Below are positions 19,388 to 29,247 of a DNA stretch of 64,000 nt, piece by piece. Numbering within the stretch: the first letter of the stretch is position 1; every line of letters starts with the position of its first letter. The notes beneath the pieces are model-generated. The model saw only the letters and a list, made by a program, of their open reading frames with translations. It did no database searches and had not been told where the DNA came from. The position numbers and the translations under genes were made by a program. The DNA is from Flexivirga caeni (lineage in GTDB: Bacteria; Actinomycetota; Actinomycetes; Actinomycetales; Dermatophilaceae), in assembly GCF_003724155.1 (NCBI RefSeq), contig NZ_RJJQ01000020.1, positions 36,705 to 100,704 of the forward strand, given 5' to 3'.

Positions 19388-21557
19388 CGGGCTCCAGCGG
19401 TGCGTAATCCGAAGGCTCGACCGGACGCGCGGCATGCCGCGTGCCTTGGCGCCGTGACGGCCACCAGGCCCACCTGCCGAGCACCGACAGTGCTGCCGGC
19501 AGCAGCACGAGACGCACGACGGTCGCGTCGAGCGCGATCGCCACGGACAGCCCGACGCCGATCTCCTTCATCTCCACCATCGACAGCGACGCGAAGAGCG
19601 CGAAGACCGAGATCATGACGACGGCCGCACTTGTGACGACACCGGCTGTTTCCGAAACACCTTGTCGCACTGCGAGTTTCGGCGGCATACCTGCGTCATA
19701 CCGTTCCTTGACGCGGCTGAGGACGAACACGTGGTAGTCCATAGACAGTCCCATCAGCACCACGAAAAGGAAGATCGGGATCCAGGAGATGATGCCGCCC
19801 GTGGAGTGGAAGTGCAGCATCGACTCCGCCCAGTTGTGCTGGAACACCAATGTGAGGACACCGAACGCGGCACCCACCGACAGCAGGTTGAGCGCCGTGG
19901 TGAGCAGCGCAATCACGACACTGCGGAACGTCACCGCCATCATCAGCAGGGTCAGCCCGAGGACGAGGATCAGTACCTTGGGCAACCCGGTGGACTGGTG
20001 ATGCATCTGGTCGTAGCTGCTGGCCACGTCACCTCCGACGGCCCACGTCGTGCCCGTGTCGCTCACTGCGGCCGGGACTACCGTGTCGCGCAGTTCACGC
20101 ACGGCGGCACCGGCGGCGAACGAGCCCTCAGGGGCCTTGCTGCCGAGCGTCAGCACCGCCGTGCGACCGTCCGCTGAGGCGTGCATCGCCTTGGGCACTT
20201 GCTTCCAGTCGCCGGTCGCGACGGCTTTGTCCTGCACAGCTCGCGCGTCCTTGTCCACCTGCGCCGCCGACCGGTCGTGCAGCACAACGGTGGTTGTCGG
20301 CCCGTCGCCGGGGAAGGCAACTCCGACCTGCTGCATGGCGCGTACCGCAGGAATGTCCTGCGGCAGCGAATCCAGCGAGCTGGTCTGCTGTTTCATGCTC
20401 AACGCCGGAACAGCGAGTGCCAGCAGCAACACACCGCCGGCGAGCAGCGCGGTGACCGGGCGCCGCAGCACGGGACCGAGCAGCCGGCTGCTGAACGCGC
20501 CGGGCCGCATCCGCGAGGAGAGCCGCCACAGCAGCGGGATCCGGGGACGGTCGACCTTCGACCCGAGCTTCGTCAGCAGGGCCGGCAGCACGGTCAGTGA
20601 ACCGCACACGGCGAACGCAACGACGATGATCGATCCGGTTGCGATCGAGCTGAAGGTGACGTCGCCCACGGCATACAGGCCACCCATGCTGACGATGACG
20701 GCGAACCCGGACACCACGATTGAGTGACCGGAGGTTGCCGCGGCGATCTCGACGGCGTTCGCGGTGCTCGCGCCGCGCTGGCGTTCCTGCCGCTCGCGCT
20801 TGAGGTAGAAGAGCGAGTAGTCGACGCCGACTGCCATCCCGATGAGCAGGATGACACTGGTCACTGTCGGCTCCATCGGAAGGAGCAACGAGATCGGCCC
20901 CATCAGGCCCATCGCGCCGAAGACGCTCGCGATGGCGAGCAGGACCGGTATGCCGGCCGCGGCCAGCGCCGCGAAGACGATCAGCATCAGCACGATGGTG
21001 ATCGGCATGCTCGTGCTCTCGGCGGACCCAAGGTCGTTGCCGACTCGCTTATTGACGGCCTTGTTCAGGGATGTCTCACCTGTCTGCACGATGTGCACAC
21101 CCGGGGCGCGAGGTTGCGCGTCACCCACGATCTTCGTGATGCCGGTGATGTCCGGATGCTTACCGGCGGCAACGGTTTTCATCGTGATCGGCACGATGAC
21201 GAGGTGCTTGTCGGGAGATGTCACCGGTGCGGCGACCCGCGCGACCTGGCTGTCGCGCTGGGCGTCCGCCGCAATCCGGCCGGCCGCTGCGCGCACGTCG
21301 GCGTCGACCGTTCCGCCTGCCTGCGCGGACAGGACGATGTACTCGGTGTCCGGCGCGTCGAGCCCGGCGGCTTCGATCTGTCGTGCCGCGGCGCCGGATT
21401 GGCCGACACGGTAGTCCGCGTCGGTCGTGGTGTGCATGGACACTGCTGTGCCGCACGCAACGGCGGCCACCACCAGCAGCAGCCAGGTGCCGATGGCGCG
21501 CCATGGGTGACGCACGCTCCATCGGGCGATTCTCAGTGTGGCACCAGCCCTTTTCAC
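19374..21557 (-). CDS. MMPL/RND-family membrane exporter
   Basis: A 727-residue protein with two repeated halves, each having one N-terminal helix, a large external loop and five clustered helices. The conserved MMPL motifs are visible: [19 protein letters not shown] in the first half and [20 protein letters not shown] in the second, with the proton-relay aspartates in each. Substrates of such exporters range from lipids to drugs; none can be read here. The GTG at 21557 is preferred: GAGGAGG lies 10 nt upstream and the hydrophobic region starts soon after. It is divergent from a sensor kinase/regulator pair that may control it. Confidence 0.88.
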   Translation of the reverse strand: MKRAGATLRIARWSVRHPWRAIGTWLLLVVAAVACGTAVSMHTTTDADYRVGQSGAAARQIEAAGLDAPDTEYIVLSAQAGGTVDADVRAAAGRIAADAQRDSQVARVAAPVTSPDKHLVIVPITMKTVAAGKHPDITGITKIVGDAQPRAPGVHIVQTGETSLNKAVNKRVGNDLGSAESTSMPITIVLMLIVFAALAAAGIPVLLAIASVFGAMGLMGPISLLLPMEPTVTSVILLIGMAVGVDYSLFYLKRERQERQRGASTANAVEIAAATSGHSIVVSGFAVIVSMGGLYAVGDVTFSSIATGSIIVVAFAVCGSLTVLPALLTKLGSKVDRPRIPLLWRLSSRMRPGAFSSRLLGPVLRRPVTALLAGGVLLLALAVPALSMKQQTSSLDSLPQDIPAVRAMQQVGVAFPGDGPTTTVVLHDRSAAQVDKDARAVQDKAVATGDWKQVPKAMHASADGRTAVLTLGSKAPEGSFAAGAAVRELRDTVVPAAVSDTGTTWAVGGDVASSYDQMHHQSTGLPKVLILVLGLTLLMMAVTFRSVVIALLTTALNLLSVGAAFGVLTLVFQHNWAESMLHFHSTGGIISWIPIFLFVVLMGLSMDYHVFVLSRVKERYDAGMPPKLAVRQGVSETAGVVTSAAVVMISVFALFASLSMVEMKEIGVGLSVAIALDATVVRLVLLPAALSVLGRWAWWPSRRQGTRHAARPVEPSDYAPLEPVRAR

Positions 21558-21672
21558 GGTGCTGTTCCCTCCTCGGTGAACGTGTGCCCGGGCGGTTGCC
21601 CGGCCGGATTCAACACTCGTCGCCCGCGAAGCGGAAGTCAGTGACGGCAACACCACACTTCGGGTAGGGCTA

Positions 21673-21693
21673 GCACCACCTCCGATGTGGTGC
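21673..21693. promoter_or_regulatory. Inverted repeat between MMPL gene and sensor kinase
   Basis: A perfect 7-bp dyad, GCACCAC (21673-21679) and GTGGTGC (21687-21693), with a 7-nt loop in the divergent promoter region. It is a candidate binding site for the NarL-type response regulator encoded next door. This is inference from position only. Confidence 0.45.
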
Positions 21694-21736
21694 ATTCTCG
21701 ACTGCGCTCGGAGCGCGCACACGTCAGGATGGTGCT

Positions 21737-22963
21737 GTGCAATCAACCGCAGGTCGCCCGCAGATCATGCTGGCGCACGTCGTCGCCGTGCTCCTCTTCG
21801 CGCCGACCGTTGCGCTCTTCGTGCTCGGTGTGGTGGGAGTCGCCCTGACACCACTGGGAATCGGTGTGATCTTGCTGCTGATCGTGGTCCCGGCGACCCG
21901 ACTGGTCGCGACCGGACACCGGAGTATGGCGAGGGAGATCCTGCAGCAGCCGGTCGTCCAGGAATACCGCGACACCACCGGTCTCGGACCGATCGCGCGG
22001 GTGCAGCGCTGGGCATCGGACCCGGCGCGATGGCGTGACCTGCTGTGGGAACTGTCGTCGATCACCATCGGCTTCACGCTCTCGGTTCTGAGCATCGCCC
22101 TGTTCCTCTATCCGATCTGGTCGATCGTCTGGTTCGGGCTGTGGAAGGGCCTGCCGGACATCTTCGACCGGCCCTACGGCATGACCATCACGACGACCGA
22201 GGGCGCCGTCGCACTGTCGGCCGGCGGATTCGTGCTCGGCGCACTGGTGTGGTGGTTCACCGCGAAACCCATTGCCCGGTGGCGATTCGGGCTGGACGCC
22301 TTCCTCCTTGGCATCTCCCGGCAGGCGGTCCTCGCCCGTCGCGTCCGCGAGGTGACGACGTCGAGGGCGCAGGGTGCCGACGCTGCAGCGGCTGAGTTGC
22401 GACGCGTCGAGCGCGACCTGCACGACGGGGCGCAAGCGCGCCTCGTGGCACTGGGTATGAGCCTCGGTCTGGCGGCTGAGCTGATCGAGAAGGACCCGGA
22501 GGCGGCCCGGACGCTGTTGCTCGAAGCGCGGGACGGCAGCACGGAGGCGCTGCAGGACATCCGGTCGGTGGTGCGCGGCATCCATCCGCCTGTGCTGGCC
22601 GATCGTGGCCTCGCCGACGCGGTACGGGCCCTTGCCGTGGACCTGCCGATGGATACCGAGCTGGACCTGCATCCGCCGGCGCTGCCGGCGACCCTCGAAT
22701 CTGCGCTCTATTTCAGCATTTCCGAGTGCCTCGCCAATATCGGCAAGCACGCTCACGCCGACGCCTGCTGGATTGCGCTCCACGACGAGGATGACGTCGT
22801 GGTCGCCGTCGTGGGCGACAACGGCGTCGGCGGCGCCAACCCACAGGGCAGCGGTCTGCGCGGCATCGCGTCCCGGCTTGCAGTGTTCGACGGCACCGTT
22901 GCAGTCTTGAGTCCGCCGGGTGGTCCGACGACCGTGACGATGGAGGTGCCGTGCGGGCGGTGA
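21737..22963 (+). CDS. NarL/DegS-type sensor histidine kinase
   Basis: A 408-residue membrane kinase. It has four predicted transmembrane helices in two pairs (about 13-55 and 107-175), forming the 'sensor' domain often found next to actinobacterial membrane exporters. The HisKA_3 dimerisation helix has phospho-acceptor His229 in ERDLHDGAQARL, and the HATPase domain shows NIGKHAHA (N box), GDNGVGG (G1) and GLRGIASR (G2). It overlaps its response regulator by 13 bp. The signal is unknown; regulation of the divergent MMPL exporter is an inference from position. Confidence 0.9.
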   Translation: MQSTAGRPQIMLAHVVAVLLFAPTVALFVLGVVGVALTPLGIGVILLLIVVPATRLVATGHRSMAREILQQPVVQEYRDTTGLGPIARVQRWASDPARWRDLLWELSSITIGFTLSVLSIALFLYPIWSIVWFGLWKGLPDIFDRPYGMTITTTEGAVALSAGGFVLGALVWWFTAKPIARWRFGLDAFLLGISRQAVLARRVREVTTSRAQGADAAAAELRRVERDLHDGAQARLVALGMSLGLAAELIEKDPEAARTLLLEARDGSTEALQDIRSVVRGIHPPVLADRGLADAVRALAVDLPMDTELDLHPPALPATLESALYFSISECLANIGKHAHADACWIALHDEDDVVVAVVGDNGVGGANPQGSGLRGIASRLAVFDGTVAVLSPPGGPTTVTMEVPCGR

Positions 22964-23595
22964 TCGGAGAGGACCACGCGCTATTGCGCGACGGCCTGCA
23001 GCGCATTCTGACCGCGCACGACATCGAGGTCGTCGCCGCGGTCGACAACGCACCCTCACTCGTCCGGGCGCTGCGTGAGCACCGTCCGGACGTCGCCGTC
23101 GTCGATGTCCGGCTGCCGCCCACCCTCACCGACGAAGGTCTGCGGGTCGCGATCGACGCCCGCCGCGAGACGCCCGGACTGCCCGTGCTGGTCCTGTCCC
23201 AGTATGTCGAGAGCCTTTACGCACGAGAGCTTCTCGAGGGTGGCGACGGATCCGTCGGTTACCTGCTGAAGGACCGCGTCTCCGATGTCGGTGCCTTCGT
23301 CTCGGCGGTCCGCCAGGTCGCGGCGGGTGGCACGGTGCTCGACCCGGAGGTGGTGCGGCATCTGATCGCCCGGCGCCCGGAGGGCAGTCCGGTCGACCGA
23401 CTGACCGATCGCGAGCGCGAGGTGCTCGCGCTGATGGCGGAGGGGCGCTCGAACGCTGCCATCGCCGCGGCGCTCTTCGTCACCGAGAAGGCAATCAGCA
23501 AGCACACCAACGCGATCTTCGCCAAGCTCGACCTGCCCGTGTCGGCGGATGACAACCGCCGGGTGCTCGCCGTGCTTGCCTATTTGGGCGGCTGA
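22951..23595 (+). CDS. NarL/LuxR-family response regulator
   Basis: A 214-residue regulator. The receiver domain has acidic residues Glu7/Asp8, phospho-acceptor Asp52 (VVDVRL) and Lys107-type YLLKDR. The C-terminal LuxR helix-turn-helix is at LTDREREVLALMAEGRSN through KAISKHTNAIFAKL (about 150-193). The GTG start lies inside the kinase gene, so production is coupled to it. The likely target is the divergent kinase/exporter promoter region. Confidence 0.92.
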   Translation: MRAVIGEDHALLRDGLQRILTAHDIEVVAAVDNAPSLVRALREHRPDVAVVDVRLPPTLTDEGLRVAIDARRETPGLPVLVLSQYVESLYARELLEGGDGSVGYLLKDRVSDVGAFVSAVRQVAAGGTVLDPEVVRHLIARRPEGSPVDRLTDREREVLALMAEGRSNAAIAAALFVTEKAISKHTNAIFAKLDLPVSADDNRRVLAVLAYLGG

Positions 23596-23661
23596 CCAGG
23601 ACGGTTATCGCAGCCTTGCCTGCGTGGACATCCGGCATCACACGGGGCAAGGTTGCTGATC

Positions 23662-23970
23662 ATGAGCAGGTTGCTGACCGACGAGGAGATCACCCGGCAA
23701 CTGGCCGATCTGCCGGGCTGGCGGCGCGACGGTGACACGTTGCGGTCGTCATACAGCTCACCGAGCTTTGCGGCCGCAATCGAATTCGTCCGGCTGGTCG
23801 CGGTCGACGCCGATCAGATGGACCACCACCCCGACATCGAGATCTCCTACACGACCGTCCGGTGGACGTTGTCGACCCACAGCGAGGGCGGCATCACCCA
23901 GCTCGACATCGAGCTGGCGCATCGCATCGGCGAGGCAGCCGAGTCGACCGGATCGACGACTTCCGGATGA
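23662..23970 (+). CDS. 4a-hydroxytetrahydrobiopterin dehydratase (PCD/DCoH family)
   Basis: A 102-residue protein with the family core DHHPDIEISYTTVRWTLSTH, which holds the catalytic histidines (about residues 54-55 and 72). It would recycle 4a-hydroxy-pterins. No aromatic amino-acid hydroxylase is nearby, and in many bacteria this family has other roles such as molybdopterin metabolism. The ATG at 23662 is preferred to one nine bases upstream, because homology begins at MSRLLTDEEI. Its TGA overlaps the start of the next gene. Confidence 0.88.
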   Translation: MSRLLTDEEITRQLADLPGWRRDGDTLRSSYSSPSFAAAIEFVRLVAVDADQMDHHPDIEISYTTVRWTLSTHSEGGITQLDIELAHRIGEAAESTGSTTSG

Positions 23971-24686
23971 CCAGCGCCTCGGTGGAGCCGCACGACGGCG
24001 AGCTGCAGGACAGCGGGCTCGCCGGCCGGCTCAACTGGCTCCGTGCCGGGGTGCTCGGCGCCAACGACGGCATCGTGAGCGTGGCCGGCATCGTCGCGGG
24101 CGTAGCCGGTGCCACGACGAGCCGCTCGACCATCGCCATCGCGGGCGTGGCCGGCCTCGTCGCGGGCGCATTATCAATGGCCGCAGGCGAATACGTATCA
24201 GTGAGCACCCAGCGCGACAGCGAGCGAGCGATGTTGCGCAAGGAGCGACGCGAGCTGCGGGAGCTGCCGCAGGAGGAGCTGGAAGAGCTGACCCAGATCT
24301 ACCAAGCCAAGGGGCTGCGCCGGGAACTCGCCGAGCAGGTCGCCGCGGAGCTGACCGCGCACGACGCCCTCGCCGCGCACGCCGAGGCGGAGCTGGGCCT
24401 CGACCCGGACGACCTGACCAACCCGTGGGAGGCGGCCGCTGCGTCGTTCCTGTCCTTCACGGTCGGTGCGCTCATCCCGCTCATCGCGATCCTGTTGCCA
24501 GCCGCCGCATTTCGGGTGCTGGTCTGCTTCGTGGCGGTGGCGGTGGCGCTCGTCGTGACCGGAGCCGTCAGCGCGCGGCTCGGGCAGGCGCCGGCCGGTC
24601 CGGCCATCCTCCGCAATGTCGCCGGCGGTCTGCTCGCCATGGCCATCACGTATGGCGTGGGCACCGTCGTCGGCACAGCAGTCTGA
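23967..24686 (+). CDS. VIT1/CCC1-family iron/manganese transporter
   Basis: A 239-residue membrane protein. The first helices contain LRAGVLGANDGIVSVAGIVAGVAG, the hallmark of the family, and the second helix has GALSMAAGEYVSVSTQRDSE, with Met and Glu ligands. A cytoplasmic helical region rich in Glu (about 95-155) matches the metal-binding domain of VIT1. Three C-terminal helices follow. It would export Fe2+/Mn2+ from the cytosol. The start overlaps the dehydratase stop (ATGA). The longer upstream open frame is the dehydratase gene read in another frame. Confidence 0.88.
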   Translation: MTSASVEPHDGELQDSGLAGRLNWLRAGVLGANDGIVSVAGIVAGVAGATTSRSTIAIAGVAGLVAGALSMAAGEYVSVSTQRDSERAMLRKERRELRELPQEELEELTQIYQAKGLRRELAEQVAAELTAHDALAAHAEAELGLDPDDLTNPWEAAAASFLSFTVGALIPLIAILLPAAAFRVLVCFVAVAVALVVTGAVSARLGQAPAGPAILRNVAGGLLAMAITYGVGTVVGTAV

Positions 24687-24781
24687 GCCGCGGAAGCCGC
24701 CCGTCACGTTCGACCATACAGCTGGCAGTCGGTCGAGGACTTCGCTGGCTGTGAGGTCGTAGCCGGTCGCTCCGGTGATCA

Positions 24782-24874
24782 CCGAGCGGGGTACGTACCC
24801 ACCGAGCGGGGTAGAACCACACACGCGTAACGGCCGGTTTTCTACCACGCTCGACACCGAAGTACCCCGCTCGG
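24782..24874. repeat. Nested palindrome between convergent genes
   Basis: The outer arms CCGAGCGGGGTA (24782-24793) and TACCCCGCTCGG (24863-24874) pair perfectly over 12 bp. The inner arms at 24803-24816 and 24840-24853 pair over 14 bp with one mismatch, with a 23-nt loop. The layout recalls the elements at 4.2, 4.7 and 5.8 kb, with a different sequence. It lies in the 264-bp gap between two convergent genes, in which I see nothing else, and could terminate both. Confidence 0.75.
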
Positions 24875-24950
24875 CGCTGGCCCGCTCTTGGGTATGCCAA
24901 TCGCGCGGCATGGCGCGCGCTGGACATACTCGCGGCTCGGCCTCCGCGAC

Positions 24951-25946
24951 TCACCGCACGATCGTGCCTGCACGCTTGACCGCGCGGGTGATCGGCTCGA
25001 CCTGGGCCTGCGCAACGCCGTCCAGCCGCGCCACGTCCTCGGAGACGAAACGGTAAAGGCTGTCGACGTCGGGAAAGCCCACGGACAGCATGATGCTGGT
25101 TGATCCGGTTGTGGCAGCGCAGAATCGGACCGATGGATGCCTGGCCATTGCCTCCCCCACGGCGTGCAGGTGAGCGGGCGCGACGGTGAGGAGCACCCGC
25201 GCCACCAGTGGATTGCCGAAGAATGCGTCGTCGAGGTCCACGTCGAAGTAGAGCAGCCCGCCCTCGCGCAGCTCGGTGACGCGCCGGCGCACCTGCGCTT
25301 CCGTCCAGCCTCCGCCCGCAGCGCACAGGTCGGCGTATGACGCGCGGCCGTCGAGCATGAGCGCCTGCAACAGCGGTTCGTCGCGTTCGGTCAGCTGCAC
25401 CGGCCGATCGCTGCGCTCCGGCGTGCCGGCGAGCAGTTGCGCCTCCTGGTCCGGGGTCAGAAAGTCCGGACCGACCCGCCAGTCCTGCGTCGTCGAACCC
25501 CGGAAGACGTGCAGCACTGCCTCTGCCTCGATGCCGGTGATCTGCACGGTCCGCGGCAGTTGTTGCAGCAGCAGCTGATCCTGGTCGTCGAGGGTACGCG
25601 GGCGCAGCACGCAGTCGACCTCGGTCCCGCCCTGCAGGATCGCCACCCATTGGACGTCATCGCGCCTGGCCAGCGCGTGGCTGATCCGCCCGGACGCGTC
25701 CGGGCGGCAGAAGAGCCGCAGCATCCAGTTCTGCCGGCCGAGCGGTTCCGGGTCCACGAAACCGATCACCCGCGCCGCTCCACTGGTGCGCAGCCGCCGA
25801 TAGCGCCGCGCGACGGTCTGCTCGGAGACACCGAGCACCGAGCCGATCACCGCGAACGGTGCGCGCGGCGCCGTCTGCAAGGCGTGCGTGAGCTTGATGT
25901 CCATCTCATCCACTGTGGCGGATTTCTTCCCAGGAGCTGCAGCCAT
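24951..25946 (-). CDS. Lrp/AsnC-family regulator, two fused AsnC modules
   Basis: A 331-residue protein about twice the usual Lrp length. The first module has a DNA-binding helix-turn-helix (GSVLGVSEQTVARRYRRLR, about 34-52) followed by an AsnC ligand-binding domain. The second repeats the order with a weaker HTH (ASYADLCAAGGGWTEAQVRRR, about 202-222) and a second RAM domain to the end. Such tandem regulators are common in actinobacteria and probably sense a small molecule. It is divergent from the MFS pump, the likely target. Direct ATCCTGG repeats at about 25969 and 26000 lie between them. Confidence 0.85.
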   Translation of the reverse strand: MAAAPGKKSATVDEMDIKLTHALQTAPRAPFAVIGSVLGVSEQTVARRYRRLRTSGAARVIGFVDPEPLGRQNWMLRLFCRPDASGRISHALARRDDVQWVAILQGGTEVDCVLRPRTLDDQDQLLLQQLPRTVQITGIEAEAVLHVFRGSTTQDWRVGPDFLTPDQEAQLLAGTPERSDRPVQLTERDEPLLQALMLDGRASYADLCAAGGGWTEAQVRRRVTELREGGLLYFDVDLDDAFFGNPLVARVLLTVAPAHLHAVGEAMARHPSVRFCAATTGSTSIMLSVGFPDVDSLYRFVSEDVARLDGVAQAQVEPITRAVKRAGTIVR

Positions 25947-26034
25947 GGCGGAAATCTACGCTGCCCCCATCCTGGCTGGTTGCCTGTCCCGAATCGCCGG
26001 ATCCTGGAAACCACTCCCGGAAAGGTTTCTCACC

Positions 26035-27582
26035 ATGCGCAAGTGGCTTCCACTGCTCACCATCTGCATCGGCACCCTGATGCTGCTCGTCGACGTGACG
26101 ATCGTCAACGTCGCACTACCCGACATGGCCGTCAGCCTGCGGACGAACTTCAGCTCGCTGCAGTGGGTCGTCGACAGCTACGCCCTCGTCCTCGCCGCGT
26201 TCCTGCTCGGCATCGGCTCGATCGCAGACCGTCTCGGACACCGTTCCGCGTATGTCGTAGGCCTCTCGCTCTTCGCATTGGCTTCTGCCGCCTGCGGATT
26301 CGCCGGCAACTCCACGGTCCTCGTGGCAGCACGCGCGGTGCAGGGGCTCGGCGGTGCCGCGATGTTCGCGACCACCTTCGCTCTCCTCAACCGCAGCTAC
26401 ACCGGGCGGGACCGCGGCACGGCATACGGCATCTGGGGCGCCGTTTCCGGCGCGGCGGCCGCGATCGGGCCGATCGCCGGTGGATTGCTGACCGAGCACC
26501 TCTCCTGGCGGTGGATCTTCTTCGTCAACCTGCCGTTCGCCATCACCGCGATCGTGTTGTGCTTCCTCGTGCTTGCCGAGAGCGAGCGGCACCGTTCGCC
26601 ACTCGACCTGTCCGGCATCGCGACGTTCACGATCTTCGCAGCGGCGTTGACCTTCGGACTCATCCGGGCGAACGAGCACGGCTGGGGCGCAGGCCTGGTG
26701 CTCGCATCGTTCGCACTGTCGATCGTGATGCTGGTTGCATTCATCGTCGCCGAGACGCGGAGCGATCATCCGATGCTCGACCTGGGCTTGTTGCGCAGCG
26801 GTGCGTTCACCGGCGCGCTGATCGCCGGATTCGTCCTGTCCGCAGCGGCATTCGCCTACCTGACCTACACCTCGATCTGGCTGCAGTCAGTCCGTGGCAT
26901 GTCACCGGTGCAGGCCGGTCTTGCTACGCTGCCGCTGGCCGTGGCGTCGTTCGTCACCAGTGCGAGCATCGGCCGGCTCATGCACGGCAATCGCAACTGG
27001 CTGGCGGTCGGGCTCGGGATCGGGCTGACCGGTGCCGGCGGACTGCTCGTCGCCTGGCAGCTGAGCGGAGCAAGCGCAAGCTGGACTGCGTTGTTGCCCG
27101 GCCTGGTCGTGACCGGAGTCGGTGTCGGTCTTGCAGCACCCACCCTGAGCTCGACGGCGATGTCTGCCGTCGCACCGCAACGCGGTGGTATGGCGGCCGG
27201 AGCAGTCAACACGGCACGCCAGCTCGGATTCGCGCTCGGGATCGCAGCGCTGGGAACGGTTTTCGCCGCCCGCATCAAGTCGGTCCTGGTCGCGCACGAC
27301 ATGCCGCACGCGTCCGGCGCGTCAGCGGCGGTCGCAGGGGGCCAGGCACGCGCGGTCCTCTCGCACGTTCCTGCGGACGCACAGGCAGCGGCCGACCACC
27401 TGGTGCACCTCGCCGCAGTTGATGGGCTACGGCTCACCGCACTCGTCGCGGGAGTGCTCGGCGTCGTGGGCGGTGTCGTCGCCGGCCTGCTGATCCGGCC
27501 GCGCCGGTCCGCGCCGGCCAGTACCCCGGCATACGACGAGCAGGACGAGCGCCTCGCCCCCGCGGAGGGTGCAGTCTCCTAG
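26035..27582 (+). CDS. MFS drug/metabolite exporter, DHA2 (14-helix) type
   Basis: A 515-residue transporter with about 14 hydrophobic helices. Family motifs include LDVTIVNVALP-like LVDVTIVNVALPDM (helix 1), GSIADRLGHRSAYVVG (motif A, about 60-75) and the motif-C region GAVSGAAAAIGPIAGG (about 135-150). It exports an unknown substrate with proton uptake. The ATG at 26035 has GGAAAGG upstream. It faces the AsnC-type regulator, which probably controls it. The stop is 3 bp before the SigK-type promoter of the next gene. Confidence 0.88.
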   Translation: MRKWLPLLTICIGTLMLLVDVTIVNVALPDMAVSLRTNFSSLQWVVDSYALVLAAFLLGIGSIADRLGHRSAYVVGLSLFALASAACGFAGNSTVLVAARAVQGLGGAAMFATTFALLNRSYTGRDRGTAYGIWGAVSGAAAAIGPIAGGLLTEHLSWRWIFFVNLPFAITAIVLCFLVLAESERHRSPLDLSGIATFTIFAAALTFGLIRANEHGWGAGLVLASFALSIVMLVAFIVAETRSDHPMLDLGLLRSGAFTGALIAGFVLSAAAFAYLTYTSIWLQSVRGMSPVQAGLATLPLAVASFVTSASIGRLMHGNRNWLAVGLGIGLTGAGGLLVAWQLSGASASWTALLPGLVVTGVGVGLAAPTLSSTAMSAVAPQRGGMAAGAVNTARQLGFALGIAALGTVFAARIKSVLVAHDMPHASGASAAVAGGQARAVLSHVPADAQAAADHLVHLAAVDGLRLTALVAGVLGVVGGVVAGLLIRPRRSAPASTPAYDEQDERLAPAEGAVS

Positions 27583-27585
27583 AAC

Positions 27586-27612
27586 CCATCCATCGGGACC
27601 GTGGTCACGAAC
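27586..27612 (+). promoter_or_regulatory. SigK-type promoter before the molybdopterin oxidoreductase
   Basis: CCATCC (27586-27591), 15 bp, ACGAAC (27607-27612). The same arrangement recurs at 31238 and, with CAATCC/CCGAAT, at 29175. The motif resembles the SigK consensus I recall for mycobacteria (CCATCC and CCGAAT). The next ATG is only 8 bp downstream, which suggests a leaderless transcript. Confidence 0.7.
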
Positions 27613-27619
27613 CCCGGCC

Positions 27620-29167
27620 ATGACAGCAGCTGCACTGCGAGCCAGCTTTCGAGCAGCCGCGACCGGGGTGCTGGCAGTCGGCGCAGGGCTGGCTGCCGGT
27701 CAGCTGGTCGCGGCGGTGCGCGATCCAGCCACCGCACCGATCCTGGCCGTGGGTTCGACCGTGATCGATCACACGCCGACTGCTTTGAAAGACTGGGCAA
27801 TTCGCCAGTTCGGCACCCACGACAAACTCGTGCTGCTCTCCTCGATCGCGGTCGCTGTCCTCGCATTGGCCGTCACGTCCGGCCTGATCGCCACGCGCAG
27901 TCTCACGGCGGGAATCGCTGCACAGGCAACCATGCTCGCCGTTGCGGGCTACGCGGTGCTGACTCGCCCGTTCGCCACGGTCACGGATCTGGCGCCGACC
28001 GCAGCGGCCGGTGCCGTGTCGATCCTGGTCCTGCTGGCACTGCACCGGATCGACAGACCACCTTCCGACCGACGATCGCCTCAGCAGGAAGCCCGGGCGG
28101 GCGTCGGACGGCGCGACTTCGTGCTGGCCTCGGGGGTGAGCGCGACGATGACGGCAGCCGGGTTCGTCGGTGCTGACCGGCTGGCCGCTCGGCGCTCGGC
28201 CATCGATGTCCGGCTGCCGGAGGCGGCCGACCCGGCTCCGCCACTCCCGCGCGGGATCGATCGGCTCGTCCCCGGCGTCACGCCGCTGCGCACCCCGAAC
28301 GGCACCTTCTACCGGGTCGACACGGAACTGACCGTGCCCGCCGTCGACGCCTCGGACTGGTCCCTCCGCATTGACGGAGACGTCGAAAACCCCTATTCAC
28401 TCTCGTATTCCGAGCTCCTCGGCCGTCCGCTCGTGGAGCGCAACATCACCATCACCTGTGTCAGCAACGAGATCGGCGGAGGGTATGCCGGGGGCGCAAC
28501 GTGGCGAGGGGTGCTCACCCGCGACCTGCTGGCAGCGGCACGTGTGAAGGACCCCGGGCGACCGGACCTGCAGGTCCTGAGCACGTCGACGGACGGCTTC
28601 ACGATCAGCACTCCGCTCGAGGCCCTCACCGACGATCGCGATGCGATCCTCGCCGTCGGGATGAATGGCGCACCACTGCCTCGGTCCCACGGGTTCCCCG
28701 CGCGCCTGGTTACGCCCGGCCTCTACGGCATGCTCGGCTGCACCAAGTGGGTGACCCGGCTGACCGTCACGACATACGCCGCCCGGAAGGCGTATTGGAC
28801 GCAACGGGGCTGGACGACGACAGGCGAGATCAAGCCCACTGCGCGGATCGACGTGCCGCGCTCATTCGCTTCCGTCCAGCGGGGTCGGGTGCTGATCGGC
28901 GGCACGGCCTGGGCGCAGCGACGAGGCGTCGTCCGGGTGCAGGTCAGCGTCGACAACGGGCCATGGGAAGACGCGAGCATGGGACCGGACGTCAACATCG
29001 ACTACTGGCGGCAGTGGTACTTCGTGTGGGCGGACGCCGCAGCCGGCCAGCACAGCGTCCGAGCACGCGTGGTCTACGGCCATGACCAACTGCAGACCTC
29101 GAAGCGGGCAGGAGTCTTTCCCAACGGTTCGAGTGGTGTGGAGGAACGCTTCTTCGTGGTGCGCTGA
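27620..29167 (+). CDS. Membrane-anchored molybdopterin-dependent oxidoreductase (sulfite-oxidase family)
   Basis: A 515-residue protein. The N-terminal ~140 residues hold four membrane helices. A following twin-Arg-like GRRDFVLASG leads into the oxidoreductase domain. The molybdenum-ligand cysteine is in NITITCVSNEIGGG (about residue 277), and the pterin site follows (SHGFPARLVTPGLYGMLGCTKWV). A C-terminal dimerisation immunoglobulin-like domain ends the protein. The substrate is unknown. A start at ATG 27620 fits the SigK-type promoter just upstream; ATGs before it would lie inside the promoter. It heads the SigK cluster. Confidence 0.85.
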   Translation: MTAAALRASFRAAATGVLAVGAGLAAGQLVAAVRDPATAPILAVGSTVIDHTPTALKDWAIRQFGTHDKLVLLSSIAVAVLALAVTSGLIATRSLTAGIAAQATMLAVAGYAVLTRPFATVTDLAPTAAAGAVSILVLLALHRIDRPPSDRRSPQQEARAGVGRRDFVLASGVSATMTAAGFVGADRLAARRSAIDVRLPEAADPAPPLPRGIDRLVPGVTPLRTPNGTFYRVDTELTVPAVDASDWSLRIDGDVENPYSLSYSELLGRPLVERNITITCVSNEIGGGYAGGATWRGVLTRDLLAAARVKDPGRPDLQVLSTSTDGFTISTPLEALTDDRDAILAVGMNGAPLPRSHGFPARLVTPGLYGMLGCTKWVTRLTVTTYAARKAYWTQRGWTTTGEIKPTARIDVPRSFASVQRGRVLIGGTAWAQRRGVVRVQVSVDNGPWEDASMGPDVNIDYWRQWYFVWADAAAGQHSVRARVVYGHDQLQTSKRAGVFPNGSSGVEERFFVVR

Positions 29168-29174
29168 AACTGGC

Positions 29175-29201
29175 CAATCCGACAGCCCTTGCACTCCGAA
29201 T
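29175..29201 (+). promoter_or_regulatory. SigK-type promoter before the fasciclin lipoprotein gene
   Basis: CAATCC (29175-29180), 15 bp, CCGAAT (29196-29201), about 46 bp before the GTG start. The -10 is identical to the CCGAAT recalled for mycobacterial SigK, which drives the homologous mpt70/mpt83 genes. Confidence 0.7.
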
Positions 29202-29247
29202 CACCAATGTCATCAACCAGAATCACCTTCTGAAGGAGTTGAGGTCA

